Below are positions 41,720 through 50,900 of a DNA stretch of 64,000 nt, piece after piece (position 1 is the stretch's first letter; each line of letters begins with the position of its first letter). A program made the position numbers and the translations under genes. The stretch is from ZC4RG30 sp035556135 (GTDB lineage: Bacteria > Pseudomonadota > Gammaproteobacteria > Steroidobacterales > Steroidobacteraceae), in assembly GCA_035556135.1 (NCBI GenBank), contig DATMFO010000003.1, positions 248,001-312,000 on the forward strand, given 5' to 3'. The notes under the pieces were generated by a model. The model was not told the origin of the DNA. It did not search any database and saw only the letters and a program-made list of their open reading frames with translations.

Positions 41720-43228
41720 TCATCCCTGCTCGTTGCGCAGCGTGTCCAGGTGCATCAGGCGGCGCACCGGCCGCGCAATCAGCAGCATGACCACGCCCAG
41801 TCCCATCGCCAGCCAGCCCACGTTGCTGTACACGTCGAGCACCCGCTCGGGACCGGCGCCCTCGCCGCCCGTGGCAGCCGAGATCAGGCCGGCCGCAAAA
41901 TTGCCCGTGGCCGAGGCGAAGAACCAGGCACCCATGATCAGGCTGGCCATGTGCGCCGGCGCCAGCCGGTTCATGGCCGATAGTCCCACCGGCGACAGGC
42001 ACAGCTCGCCGGTGGTGTGGATCAGGTAGATCAGGAAGATGAAGATCACCGGCGTGAGTCCGGCGCCGGCGGCCTTGGCGCCAGCCACCAGCACCAGGAA
42101 GCCCAGCCCCACCTGCACCACGCCCAGTGCGAACTTGGTGGGCGCCGAGGGTTCGAGGCCACGGCGGCCCAGCGCCACCCACAGCCAGGCGAACACCGGT
42201 CCGAGCATCACGATGTAGACGGCGTTGATCGACTGGAACATCGCGGCCGGCACAGTCCAGCCGAGCAGCGTGCGATCGACCGAACGGTCAGTGAACAGGC
42301 TGAGCGATGCGCCGGCCTGCTCGAACAGGGCCCAGAATGGAATCTGCGCGATGATCAGGTACAGCGCGGCGATGATGCGGTCCCGATCCTCCTTCGGCAG
42401 GCGGAACACCGCGGTGTACAGCACATAGCCCACCAGCACCGCACCGGCGACACCGAGCAGCGCGCCCACCAGTTTCTGGTACTGGATCAGCAGCCACACC
42501 ACTCCCACCGACAGCACGCTGAGGGCGTAGAGCAGCCATTCGAAGGGAATGCCGGCCTTGCGCGCGGCCAGGCGCTGCGGGTCATGCGGCTCGCCGCGGC
42601 CCATCAGCAGCGGCTTGCCCAGCACGAACACCACCAGGCCCAGCAGCATGCCGACGCCGGCGGCGCCGAAGCCGTACTTCCAGCCATAGGTTTCCCCCAG
42701 CCAGCCGGCCAGCGAGGCACCCAGGGCGGCGCCGAAGTTGATGCCCATGTAGAAGATCGTGTAGGCCGGATCACGGCGGATGTCGGTGCGCGGGTAGAGC
42801 TGCCCGACCATCACGGAGATGTTGGCCTTCAGGAAACCGCTGCCCACGATGATGAACGAGAGGGCCAGCCAGAAGATGTCCAGCGCCGTGCTTTGCTGCC
42901 CGCCCTCGCCTTCGAAAGCCATCGTGAAGTGGCCGATCACCAGCAGCACGGCGCCGAAAAGCACGGCCTTGCGCTGGCCCAGGTAGCGGTCGGCCAGATA
43001 GCCGCCCACTGCGGGGGCGATGTACACCAGCGCCGTGTAGGCGCCATAGATCACCGACGCCTGCTGGTCGGAGAACAGCCAGTGCTTCACGAGATAGAAG
43101 ATCAGCAGCGCCCGCATGCCGTAGTAGGAGAAGCGCTCCCACATCTCGGCGAAGAAGAGGATGAACAGGCCGCGGGGGTGGCCGAGGAAGGTCTTCTGTT
43201 CCTCGAGCGAATGTGGGTTCGAAGCCAT
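41720..43228 (-). CDS. POT/PTR2 family proton-dependent oligopeptide transporter
   Basis: A 502-residue inner-membrane transporter with about 12-14 helices. Signatures of the family are FFAEMWERFSYYGMRALLIF in helix 1, GGYLADRYLGQRKAV and the FYxxINxG-type motif YTIFYMGINFGAALG. It should import di- and tripeptides with protons. The ATG at 43228 has GGGAG upstream; an in-frame start seven codons earlier is less likely. Convergent neighbours are absent; it is transcribed towards thrS from the tRNA-Val side. Confidence 0.92.
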   Translation of the reverse strand: MASNPHSLEEQKTFLGHPRGLFILFFAEMWERFSYYGMRALLIFYLVKHWLFSDQQASVIYGAYTALVYIAPAVGGYLADRYLGQRKAVLFGAVLLVIGHFTMAFEGEGGQQSTALDIFWLALSFIIVGSGFLKANISVMVGQLYPRTDIRRDPAYTIFYMGINFGAALGASLAGWLGETYGWKYGFGAAGVGMLLGLVVFVLGKPLLMGRGEPHDPQRLAARKAGIPFEWLLYALSVLSVGVVWLLIQYQKLVGALLGVAGAVLVGYVLYTAVFRLPKEDRDRIIAALYLIIAQIPFWALFEQAGASLSLFTDRSVDRTLLGWTVPAAMFQSINAVYIVMLGPVFAWLWVALGRRGLEPSAPTKFALGVVQVGLGFLVLVAGAKAAGAGLTPVIFIFLIYLIHTTGELCLSPVGLSAMNRLAPAHMASLIMGAWFFASATGNFAAGLISAATGGEGAGPERVLDVYSNVGWLAMGLGVVMLLIARPVRRLMHLDTLRNEQG

Positions 43229-43325
43229 GGATCTCCCTTCCGGCGACACAGGCGCCTGCGAGGGAAGCTTACTCGATGACCCGGCCTGCGGGCCGCGCGG
43301 AAGCGCGGAATGATTTCGCCGGGGT

Positions 43326-43400
43326 TGGTAGTCGCGAGTGGGATCGAACCACCGACCACCTCCATGTCAAGGAGGTGCTCTACCACTGAGCTACGCGACT
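43326..43400 (-). tRNA. tRNA-Val (anticodon GAC)
   Basis: The minus strand folds as a cloverleaf: acceptor AGTCGCG/CGCGACT, D-arm GCTCAGTGGTAGAGC, anticodon stem CCTCC/GGAGG around TTGACAT (anticodon GAC), T-loop GGTTCGATCCC, discriminator A and encoded CCA. Confidence 0.95.
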
Positions 43401-43481
43401 GCGGGCGGAAACCCCGGGGGCGGGGAAGATACCGGTGCCGATTCTACCCTGCAAGCGGCCAGCCCGCTAAGCTGGCCCCCC

Positions 43482-44225
43482 ATGCGATCCATCCTCATGG
43501 CGGGGCTGCTGTTCACCGCGGTGCTGGTGGCCGCCAGCGAGCCCCGGCCCACGCCAGGGCCTTCGACCAGCGCAGAGTTCCAGTTCGCGCGCATGATCTA
43601 TGTCGACTACCCCGGCGCCGGCCGCTTCGGCCGCGGCTGGTGGCAGCAGGACTGGCCCGAGGCCGAGGAGCATTTCGTTCCCAACCTGGGTCGCATGACG
43701 CGCGTGCACGCCGGCGAGTCGGTGGTGCTGCGCCTTACCGACGAGCGGCTGTTCGAATATCCCTGGCTCTATGCCACCCAGACCGGCTACTGGGACCTCA
43801 GCGACGAGGAAGTCGAACGCCTGCGCGAATACCTGCTGCGCGGCGGCTTCCTGATGTGCGATGACTTCTGGAACGAGGACGAGATGTTCGTGTTCCAGGA
43901 AACCATGGCGCGCGTTTTCCCGGAGCTGGAGATGGTGGAGCTGAAGGATGGCGACGCCGTGCTGCACGTGGTGTTCGACATCGACGAGGCGGTGCAGGTG
44001 CCGGGCCTCAGGCACCTGCGCGGCGGCGGCCAGGTGCAGCAGCTGCCGCCCCCGCAGTGGTTCGGCATCTACGACGAGCATGGCCGTCTGATGGTGGGCA
44101 TCAACTACAACCAGGACGTGGGCGACGGCTGGGAACACGCCAACTGGGTGGAATATCCGCAGCCCATGACTGCGCAGTCCTATCGCTTCGGGATCAACTA
44201 CGTCATCTATGCGATGACGCATTGA
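43482..44225 (+). CDS. DUF4159 family exported protein
   Basis: A 247-residue protein with a signal peptide (MRSILMAGLLFTAVLVAASE). The mature part has the family pattern FQFARMIYVDYPGAGRFGRG, LFEYPWLYATQTGYWDLSDE, LREYLLRGGFLMCDDFWNED and a C-terminal GINYVIYAMTH. DUF4159 domains are glutamine-amidotransferase-like in fold and often occur in membrane complexes with MoxR/vWA proteins; here the domain is alone. Function unknown. It is convergent with uvrB. Confidence 0.82.
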   Translation: MRSILMAGLLFTAVLVAASEPRPTPGPSTSAEFQFARMIYVDYPGAGRFGRGWWQQDWPEAEEHFVPNLGRMTRVHAGESVVLRLTDERLFEYPWLYATQTGYWDLSDEEVERLREYLLRGGFLMCDDFWNEDEMFVFQETMARVFPELEMVELKDGDAVLHVVFDIDEAVQVPGLRHLRGGGQVQQLPPPQWFGIYDEHGRLMVGINYNQDVGDGWEHANWVEYPQPMTAQSYRFGINYVIYAMTH

Positions 44226-44246
44226 GCGGCACCGCCCCGCAGCCTC

Positions 44247-46286
44247 TCAGGCCAGTTCGAGCAGTCGCGCCCTGAGCGACTCCAGCGCGTCGCGGCAGGC
44301 GGCGGCTTCCTCGAATTCCAGCTCGCGCGCGTGGCGCAGCATCTCGGCTTCCAGGCGCCGCATCTCCCTCCCGATCTGCTCTGGTGTGGCGGCTGGACCC
44401 AGCCCGGGGCCGACGCCGGTCCGTGCCTTGCCCTTGCCGCCTTTCGTGCCCGCTCGCGCAGTGGCCTGGGGTTCGGGAGCCTGCCGTGCGCCTTCCATCA
44501 CGTCGGTGATGGGCTTCACCACGCCACGCGGGGTGATGTTGTTGGCGGCGTTGAACGCCAGCTGCTTGTCGCGCCGGCGGGTGGTCTCGGCCAGCGCGCG
44601 CTCCATCGAGCCGGTCATCCTGTCGGCGTAGAGGATGGCGCGGCCATTGAGGTTGCGCGCCGCGCGACCAATGGTCTGGATCAGCGAGCCTTCCGAACGC
44701 AGGAAGCCTTCCTTGTCGGCATCGAGGATGGCCACCAGCGACACCTCGGGCATGTCCAGGCCCTCGCGCAGCAGGTTGATGCCCACGATGGCGTCGAACT
44801 TGCCCAGGCGCAGGTCGCGGATGATCTCCATGCGCTCCACGGTCTCCACGTCGGCGTGCAGGTAGCGCACGCGCACGCCGTGTTCATCGAGGTATTCGGT
44901 GAGGTCCTCGGCCATGCGCTTGGTGAGCGTGGTGACCAGGGCGCGCTCGCCGCGCGCCTTGCAGGCGTTGATCTCGGAGAGCACGTCGTCCACCTGCGTG
45001 CGCACCGGGCGGATATCCACCACCGGGTCGACCAGGCCGGTGGGACGCACCACCTGCTCCACCACCTGCCCTGATTTCCCCGCCTCGTACTTGCCGGGTG
45101 TGGCGGAGACAAAAATCATCTGCGGCGCGGTGGCCTCCCACTCCTCGAACTTCAGCGGCCGGTTGTCCAGCGCCGAGGGCAGGCGGAAGCCGAACTCCAC
45201 CAGGGTTTCCTTGCGTGAGCGGTCGCCCTTGTACATGGCGCCCAGCTGCGGGATGGTCTGGTGGCTTTCATCCACAACCAGCAGCGCATCCGGCGGCAGG
45301 TAGTCGTAGAGGCAGGGTGGCGGCTCGCCGGGCTGGCGGCCCGACAGGTAGCGCGAGTAGTTCTCGATTCCCTGGCAGTAGCCGATCTCCTGGATCATCT
45401 CCAGGTCGAAAGTGGTGCGCTGCTGCAGGCGCTGGGCTTCCACCAGCTTGTTGGCCTCATAGAGTTCCTGCAGGCGGATGCGCAGGTCGTCCCTGATCTG
45501 GTCCTGCGCGGTGACCAGGCGGTCACGTGGCGTCACGTAGTGCGTGCCCGGATACACCGTGTAGCGCGGGATGCGGCCGCGCGACTCGCCGGTGAGCGGA
45601 TCGAAACGCGTGAGCTGCTCGATCTCCTCGTCGAAGAGTTCCACCCGGATGGCATCCCGATCCGACTCGGCCGGGAAGATGTCGATCACGTCGCCACGCA
45701 CGCGGTAGCAGCCCTGCGTGAAGTCAACGTCGTTGCGGGTGTACTGCATCTCGGCCAGGCGCCGCAGCAGCGCCCGCTGGTCCATCCTGTCGCCGCGCTT
45801 CAGGTGCAGCACCATCTGCAGGTAGGCAGCCGGATCACCCAGGCCGTAGATCGATGACACGGTCGCAACGATGATGCTGTCACGCCGCTCGAGCAGCGCC
45901 TTGGTGGCCGACAGGCGCATCTGCTCGATGTGCTCGTTCACCGAGGAATCCTTCTCGATGTACGTGTCTGACGAAGGCACATAGGCCTCCGGCTGGTAGT
46001 AGTCGTAGTACGAGACGAAGTACTCCACTGCATTGCGCGGGAAGAACTCCTTGAACTCGCCGTACAGCTGCGCGGCCAGCGTCTTGTTGTGCGCAATCAC
46101 CAGCGTGGGACGCTGCACCTGCTGGATCACATTGGCGATGGTGAAGGTCTTGCCAGAACCGGTGACGCCCAGCAGCGTCTGCGCCGCCAGGCCGGTCTGG
46201 AGTCCATCAACCAGGCGCGCAATGGCCGCCGGCTGGTCGCCGGCCGGCTCGTACTGCGCCGCCAGTTGAAATCCCGCGTCGTTCAT
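44247..46286 (-). CDS. uvrB: UvrABC excinuclease subunit B
   Basis: A 679-residue helicase-like repair subunit that loads onto damage with UvrA and recruits UvrC. Walker A GVTGSGKTFTIANV, the beta-hairpin region (YYDYYQPEAYVPSSDTYIEK), DEAD-type DESHQTIPQ, motif VI region (IQTIGRAARNLNGRAILYAD) and the C-terminal UvrC-binding UVR motif (ARELEFEEAAACRDALESLR) are all present. A basic Gly/Ala-rich linker precedes the UVR motif. The ATG at 46286 has GGAG upstream. Often SOS-controlled; no LexA box was recognised in the 72 bases before it. Confidence 0.96.
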   Translation of the reverse strand: MNDAGFQLAAQYEPAGDQPAAIARLVDGLQTGLAAQTLLGVTGSGKTFTIANVIQQVQRPTLVIAHNKTLAAQLYGEFKEFFPRNAVEYFVSYYDYYQPEAYVPSSDTYIEKDSSVNEHIEQMRLSATKALLERRDSIIVATVSSIYGLGDPAAYLQMVLHLKRGDRMDQRALLRRLAEMQYTRNDVDFTQGCYRVRGDVIDIFPAESDRDAIRVELFDEEIEQLTRFDPLTGESRGRIPRYTVYPGTHYVTPRDRLVTAQDQIRDDLRIRLQELYEANKLVEAQRLQQRTTFDLEMIQEIGYCQGIENYSRYLSGRQPGEPPPCLYDYLPPDALLVVDESHQTIPQLGAMYKGDRSRKETLVEFGFRLPSALDNRPLKFEEWEATAPQMIFVSATPGKYEAGKSGQVVEQVVRPTGLVDPVVDIRPVRTQVDDVLSEINACKARGERALVTTLTKRMAEDLTEYLDEHGVRVRYLHADVETVERMEIIRDLRLGKFDAIVGINLLREGLDMPEVSLVAILDADKEGFLRSEGSLIQTIGRAARNLNGRAILYADRMTGSMERALAETTRRRDKQLAFNAANNITPRGVVKPITDVMEGARQAPEPQATARAGTKGGKGKARTGVGPGLGPAATPEQIGREMRRLEAEMLRHARELEFEEAAACRDALESLRARLLELA

Positions 46287-46358
46287 GGGTGGACTCCGTA
46301 CTATACCCGCCCGCGCATCCCCGTTTGCCGCCACCCATCCGAAGCAGGCCCGCCCCGC

Positions 46359-47564
46359 ATGAGCAGCATTCCCGTGTCGCACCGTGTCCAGCGCGTGAAG
46401 CCCTCCCCGACCCTGGCCATGACCGCGCGTGCCGCGCAGTTGCGCCGCGAGGGCAAGGACGTGATCAGCCTGTCGGTGGGCGAACCGGACTTCGACACCC
46501 CGGCGCATATCAGCGCCGCGGGCATCGCTGCCATCCAGCAGGGTCATACCCGCTACACCAACTCCGATGGCGCCCCGGAACTCAAGGACGCCATCATCGC
46601 CAAGTTCCAGCGCGACAACGGCCTCACCTACCAGCGCCACCAGATTCTGGTGTCCACCGGCGCCAAGCAGACGCTGTTCAACCTGTGCATGGCGGTGGTG
46701 GATCCGGGCGACGAGGTGATCATCCCCGCCCCCTACTGGGTAAGCTACCCGGACATGGTGTTGCTGGCCGATGGCGTGCCTGTGACTCCTTATGCGGGCG
46801 CGGATGCAGGATTCAAGATCACCCCGCAGCAACTGGAGCAGGCCATCACGCCCAGGACGCGGCTGGTGCTGCTGAATTCACCCAGCAATCCCACCGGCGC
46901 GGCGTACACGCGCGCGGAGCTGGCGGCGCTGGGCGAGGTGCTGCTCAGGCATCCGCGCCTGCTCGTCGGCACCGATGACATCTACGAGAAGATCTACTGG
47001 GCCGATGAGCCCTTCAGCAGCCTTGCGCAGGTGGTGCCGGCTCTTTACGCGCGCACGGTTACGATCAACGGCTGCTCCAAGGGCTATGCGATGACTGGCT
47101 GGCGCGTGGGCTACTGCGGCGGGCCGGCCGAGGTGGTGGCAGCGATGGCCACCATCCAGGGGCAGTCCACCACCAATGCCTCCAGCATCAGCCAGCAGGC
47201 GGCCATCGCAGCGCTGAATGGGCCGGAGGAGCAGATGCGCCGCATGAATGCCTCCTTCCGCCAGCGGCATGACTTTTTCGTGGCCGGGCTCAACGCACTG
47301 CCCGGCTTCCGTTGCCGGCCTGGCGAGGGCACTTTCTATGCTTTCGTCGACGTGAGTGCGGCGATGCGCGCGCTGGGTTTCGCCGACGACGTGGCATTCT
47401 GCGACTACCTGCTCAATGGGGCATTGGTGGCCGGTGTGCCCGGCTCGGCATTCGGTGCGCCGGGGCACCTGCGTCTTTCTTTCGCTGTCAGCCAGCGCAA
47501 CCTTGAACTCGCGCTGGAGCGCATCGGCAAGGCACTGGCGGGTGCCGCCGGACACAAGGCGTGA
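46359..47564 (+). CDS. Class I PLP aminotransferase (aspartate aminotransferase type)
   Basis: A 401-residue fold-type I aminotransferase. SVGEPDFDTPAHI, STGAKQTLFNL, PAPYWVSYPD, LNSPSNPTGA, the Schiff-base Lys in NGCSKGYAMTGWRVGY and the substrate Arg in GHLRLSFAVS match the class Ib aspartate/prephenate aminotransferase group. Likely reaction is transamination between aspartate (or an aromatic amino acid) and 2-oxoglutarate; specificity cannot be fixed from sequence. Divergent from uvrB. Confidence 0.9.
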   Translation: MSSIPVSHRVQRVKPSPTLAMTARAAQLRREGKDVISLSVGEPDFDTPAHISAAGIAAIQQGHTRYTNSDGAPELKDAIIAKFQRDNGLTYQRHQILVSTGAKQTLFNLCMAVVDPGDEVIIPAPYWVSYPDMVLLADGVPVTPYAGADAGFKITPQQLEQAITPRTRLVLLNSPSNPTGAAYTRAELAALGEVLLRHPRLLVGTDDIYEKIYWADEPFSSLAQVVPALYARTVTINGCSKGYAMTGWRVGYCGGPAEVVAAMATIQGQSTTNASSISQQAAIAALNGPEEQMRRMNASFRQRHDFFVAGLNALPGFRCRPGEGTFYAFVDVSAAMRALGFADDVAFCDYLLNGALVAGVPGSAFGAPGHLRLSFAVSQRNLELALERIGKALAGAAGHKA

Positions 47565-47663
47565 GGACTGCATAACGCTTGTCGCGCATCCGGCTTGACG
47601 GGCGGGACGCGTTCTTGAAGAATCGCGCCCTCTTTGAGAGAGGGGCCGTCCGGCCCGCAGCGT

Positions 47664-47738
47664 TCCCCGGTAGCTCAGCGGTAGAGCATCGGACTGTTAA
47701 TCCGTTGGTCGTTGGTTCGATTCCAACCCGGGGAGCCA
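47664..47738 (+). tRNA. tRNA-Asn (anticodon GTT)
   Basis: Cloverleaf with acceptor TCCCCGG/CCGGGGA, D-arm GCTCAGCGGTAGAGC, anticodon loop CTGTTAA (anticodon GTT), T-loop TTGGTTCGATTCCAA, discriminator G and encoded CCA ending at 47738. Confidence 0.95.
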
Positions 47739-47754
47739 ATTAAAACAATAGGTT

Positions 47755-47779
47755 AGGATTCATTCCTGATCCTGTTTTT
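47755..47779 (+). terminator. Possible weak terminator after tRNA-Asn
   Basis: AGGAT (47755-47759) pairs with ATCCT (47769-47773) around nine bases, followed by GTTTTT. The stem is short, so this is a tentative transcription end for tRNA-Asn. Confidence 0.4.
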
Positions 47780-47808
47780 AGCTACCGCCTTCTGCTCTGG
47801 CCGGCCCG

Positions 47809-48246
47809 TCACCCGACGGCTTTCAGCGTCAGCACTGCGACCACCAGATAGCGCCCTGCCTTGGCCACGGTAACCAGCAGCAGGAATACCGCGAATCGTT
47901 CGCGCATCAGGCCTGCCACCAGCGTGAGCGGATCTCCGATGACAGGCGCCCAGCTCAGCAGCAGCGACCACTTTCCGTAGCGTCCGTACCAGCGCTGCGC
48001 GCGTTCCAGCATTGCAGGTGTGGCCGGAAACCAGCGGCGGTCGCGGAACCGCTCCATGCCGCGGCCAATTCCCCAGTTGCACACTGACCCGAGGATATTG
48101 CCCGCACTGGCCATGGCAACGAGCCACCCCGGTGGATGTCCCGCCACGAGCAGGCCCACCAGCATGGCCTCGGACTGGCCGGGAAACAGCGTGGCGGAGA
48201 GGAATGCCGAAAGGAACAGGCCGCCGTACAGCGCGGCCGCCGTCAT
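47809..48246 (-). CDS. YqaA/SNARE-associated (DedA-like) membrane protein
   Basis: A 145-residue membrane protein: GGLFLSAFLSATLFPGQSEA, GWLVAMASAGNILGSVCNWG and SWAPVIGDPLTLVAGLMRER are the conserved segments of the YqaA family, a short DedA/VTT-type group. Possible role in phospholipid or ion flux by family relationship. The ATG at 48246 overlaps the stop of the MFS gene (ATGA). The same frame happens to stay open far upstream to 49104 but that part is antisense-like shadow of the MFS gene. Confidence 0.85.
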   Translation of the reverse strand: MTAAALYGGLFLSAFLSATLFPGQSEAMLVGLLVAGHPPGWLVAMASAGNILGSVCNWGIGRGMERFRDRRWFPATPAMLERAQRWYGRYGKWSLLLSWAPVIGDPLTLVAGLMRERFAVFLLLVTVAKAGRYLVVAVLTLKAVG

Positions 48247-49391
48247 CGGCGCAAGCGCCAGGTCACCATCAGCATCAGCGCCAACAGCGGCAGTGTGGCG
48301 AGGTTGAGCATCTCCCAGCCCAGCCGCGATACGGCCACGCCGGCCAGCAATGAAACGCAGGACTGGACACCGAAGACGATGAACTCGTTGATGGCCTGTG
48401 CGCGGTGGCGGTCCACGCCCCCGTAGCCCTTCGCCAGCAGCGTCGTGCCCGACACGAACAGCAGGTTCCAGCCCAGGCCGAGCAGCACCAGTCCCAGCCA
48501 GTAGTGCACCACCTGTTGCCCGACCAGGCTGACGCCGGCGCATCCGGCGAGCAGCACGGCACCCAGCAGCATCATCGCGCGCTCGCCGAAGTGCGCTACC
48601 AGCCGGCCGGTGAACAGCGAGGGCAGGAACATGGCCACCACATGGCTCTGGATCACCCAGGTGGTGGACTCGACGCTGTGGTCGTGATGCACATGCATGC
48701 TGATCGGCGCCGCCGTCATCACGAAGCTCATCACACCGAAGGCCACCACGCCGGCGAGCACGGCCACGCGGAAGGTGGGCTCGGACAGCAGCTCGGCCGC
48801 ATTGCGCGCCCTGCCCTGTGCCGCCTGCGCGGCAGGTACGGCCAGGCGCAGGCGCGAGAGCACGCCGATGCCCAGCACATAAAGGCCCGCTACCGCGACG
48901 AACGAGCCTGAATATTCGGCGGCTGGCAGCCAGCGCCGCGCCAGCAGCGCCAACGGTGGCCCGATCAGCGCGGCAGCGAGGCTGCCGAGGAGGATCCACG
49001 AGACGGCACGGCTGACCTGCGCCGGGGCCACTGATTCGGCAGCCGCAAAACGATACTGCTGGGTAAAGGCGGTGCTCGCCCCGAATAGCGCCGAACCGGC
49101 ACACAACATCATGAAGCTGCCACGTGCGATCGCCAGCGCCGTGAACAGCGCCGCACCGGCGCCGATGGATGCCCCCAGGATGAATCCCGCCTTGCGTCCG
49201 ATACGTCGCATCAGCAGCGCAGCGGGCGCAGTGGTGAAAGCCACGGCGACCACTGCCATCGAGATGGGCACCGTGGCCAGGGACTCCCGTGGCGCAAGCT
49301 CTGCGGCCACGATGCCGCCGAGCAGCACCAGCACCGTGAGCCCGGTGGCCGTCAGCGCCTGCGCGCAGGCGAGCACCAGGACGCTGTTCAA
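48243..49391 (-). CDS. MFS transporter
   Basis: About 382 residues, twelve predicted helices. Characteristic motif A-like loop RRIGRKAGFILG after helix 2 and FGERAMMLLGAVLLAG later place it in the major facilitator superfamily; the substrate is not predictable. Its start is uncertain: no ATG fits between the methyltransferase stop (49441) and the first helix, so the TTG at 49391 (LNSVLVLACAQALTAT) is proposed, without a clear Shine-Dalgarno site. It ends in a four-base overlap with the YqaA-type gene, so the two are coupled. Confidence 0.82.
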   Translation of the reverse strand: MNSVLVLACAQALTATGLTVLVLLGGIVAAELAPRESLATVPISMAVVAVAFTTAPAALLMRRIGRKAGFILGASIGAGAALFTALAIARGSFMMLCAGSALFGASTAFTQQYRFAAAESVAPAQVSRAVSWILLGSLAAALIGPPLALLARRWLPAAEYSGSFVAVAGLYVLGIGVLSRLRLAVPAAQAAQGRARNAAELLSEPTFRVAVLAGVVAFGVMSFVMTAAPISMHVHHDHSVESTTWVIQSHVVAMFLPSLFTGRLVAHFGERAMMLLGAVLLAGCAGVSLVGQQVVHYWLGLVLLGLGWNLLFVSGTTLLAKGYGGVDRHRAQAINEFIVFGVQSCVSLLAGVAVSRLGWEMLNLATLPLLALMLMVTWRLRR

Positions 49392-49440
49392 GCGTGTGCC
49401 GGCATCAGGCAGGCCCTGCTGGATGCCGGCCAGACAGGGT

Positions 49441-50196
49441 TCAGGGTTTCTGGAACAGCAACACGAACTGGTCGGTCTTGCCGCGGTCGATCTCGTGCGC
49501 GGGTTTCGTGCGATCGTCGGCCGCATGACGCAGCAGATCGCTCTCCTGCACCAGCTTGAAGCCCACGCCGAGCATGTCCTGCTTCACCAGTTCCGCATCC
49601 ACGCGGTGCAGGGTGGCCGAGTTGGTTGCACCGGGCTTCGCCGCGTGGTCGATCACCATGTACAGCCCGCCGGGCTTGAGCGCATCGAACACCATCTTGT
49701 TCGTGGGCGTGAGGTTCGCGTTGGGGCGATTGCGCATGTCGTGGTAGTTCATCGACGTCCACACCAGGTCCACCTTCTCGGGCAGCGGCGTGGCCGGATC
49801 GAATCCTGCGACCTTGATGTTGCCGTAGCCCGGTTCGGCGGCCAGCGCACGCATCGGCGCCGCGAGGTCGCGGCCGCCAGGCGCTGCATTCGGCGCCGGC
49901 AGCGGCACCCAGGCATAGACGGTGCCCGTGGGGCCGACGACCTTGCTGAGGATGCGGGTGACATAGCCACCCCCCGGCATGATCTCGGCAACCTTCGCGC
50001 CGGAGTGGATGCCCGTCAGTGCCAGCAGTTCCGCCGGCTTGCGGTCGGCATCGCGGGCGCGGTCGGCCTCGGGACGCGACTTGTCGGCAACGGCGGCCGC
50101 CAGCTGCTGCGAAGCGGACTGGGCCGCGAATGTGGGCAGCGAAGCCATCACGCTGGTTCCCAGCAGGACCAGCATCAGGCGGGCACGATGATTCAT
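49441..50196 (-). CDS. Exported class I SAM-dependent methyltransferase-like protein
   Basis: A 251-residue protein with a Sec-type signal peptide (MNHRARLMLVLLGTSVMASL...). The mature part is a Rossmann methyltransferase domain with motif I AKVAEIMPGGGYVTRIL, the acidic and hydrophobic motif VDLVWTSMNYHD and LKPGGLYMVIDHA. It resembles a group of predicted methyltransferases with export signals (COG4798 type). How SAM would be supplied outside the cytoplasm is unclear, so it may instead bind another ligand. Upstream of the MFS gene and downstream of the folate gene. Confidence 0.8.
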   Translation of the reverse strand: MNHRARLMLVLLGTSVMASLPTFAAQSASQQLAAAVADKSRPEADRARDADRKPAELLALTGIHSGAKVAEIMPGGGYVTRILSKVVGPTGTVYAWVPLPAPNAAPGGRDLAAPMRALAAEPGYGNIKVAGFDPATPLPEKVDLVWTSMNYHDMRNRPNANLTPTNKMVFDALKPGGLYMVIDHAAKPGATNSATLHRVDAELVKQDMLGVGFKLVQESDLLRHAADDRTKPAHEIDRGKTDQFVLLFQKP

Positions 50197-50276
50197 GAGG
50201 CTCTCCAGAAGGGTTCGCTGTGAAGAGCCGGAGTATAGGACCGCAGCCGCCAGAGGGCGATTGCGGCCGCGCCAGC

Positions 50277-50888
50277 TTATTCGATCAGCGCATTTTCGGT
50301 GATGATGACATCCAGGCGGATGTCATGCGGCAATGCTTCGAACGAGTCCAGCCGCGCTGCTGCATAGCCGACACCGATCGTGTGGTAGCTGGCGCCCTGC
50401 GCGTCGAGCGAGGCCAGCGTGCGATCGAAGTAGCCACCGCCATAACCCAGGCGGTAGCAGCGCGCGGGATCCCACGCCACCACTGGAGCCAGCAGCACCT
50501 GCGGCGTGAACTCTTCCAGCGCCGCAGGCACTGGAATGTTCCAGAAACCCTTCTCCATGGCGCAGCCGGGATACCAGCGGCGAAACCTCAGTGGCGTCGC
50601 CTTCTCCACCACCACGGGCAGCACGACGGTGAGCCCCTGGTCATGCAACTTGCCAAGCCAGGGGCGCAGGTCAGGTTCGCCGCGCAGCGGCCAGTAACCG
50701 CTGACCACCGGACGGGAGTCCAGCAACTTCTGCTCGCGGCAATACGCGTCGATGCGCGTGGCGATGGCGGCGGAAGCCTCCTGCCGCTCGGCAACCGGCA
50801 CGCGCAGCCGGGCTTCGATCTGGCGGGTGCGCTCAGCGCGGCGCCATTCCATGATGCTGGCGCGTGCCGAGCTGGAAATTTCAGGCAT
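50277..50888 (-). CDS. 5-formyltetrahydrofolate cyclo-ligase
   Basis: A 203-residue enzyme that converts 5-formyl-THF to 5,10-methenyl-THF with ATP. Motifs GYWPLRGEPDLRPW, LLAPVVAWDPARCYRLGYGG and GYFDRTLASL, including the RLGYGGGYFD nucleotide/folate site, are typical. The gene (ygfA/MTHFS type) lies between the Tat-exported SDR and the exported methyltransferase, on the same strand. No 6S RNA could be recognised beside it. Confidence 0.9.
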   Translation of the reverse strand: MPEISSSARASIMEWRRAERTRQIEARLRVPVAERQEASAAIATRIDAYCREQKLLDSRPVVSGYWPLRGEPDLRPWLGKLHDQGLTVVLPVVVEKATPLRFRRWYPGCAMEKGFWNIPVPAALEEFTPQVLLAPVVAWDPARCYRLGYGGGYFDRTLASLDAQGASYHTIGVGYAAARLDSFEALPHDIRLDVIITENALIE

Positions 50889-50900
50889 CTGCTGCTTGCC

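Noticed and set aside
39918..42029. Long plus-strand open frame across thrS and the POT transporter
   Set aside because: Antisense to thrS, which has all synthetase motifs; no domain can be recognised.
48247..49104. Upstream extension of the YqaA-type frame
   Set aside because: The frame stays open by chance but overlaps the MFS gene; family length and the ATGA junction support the start at 48246.
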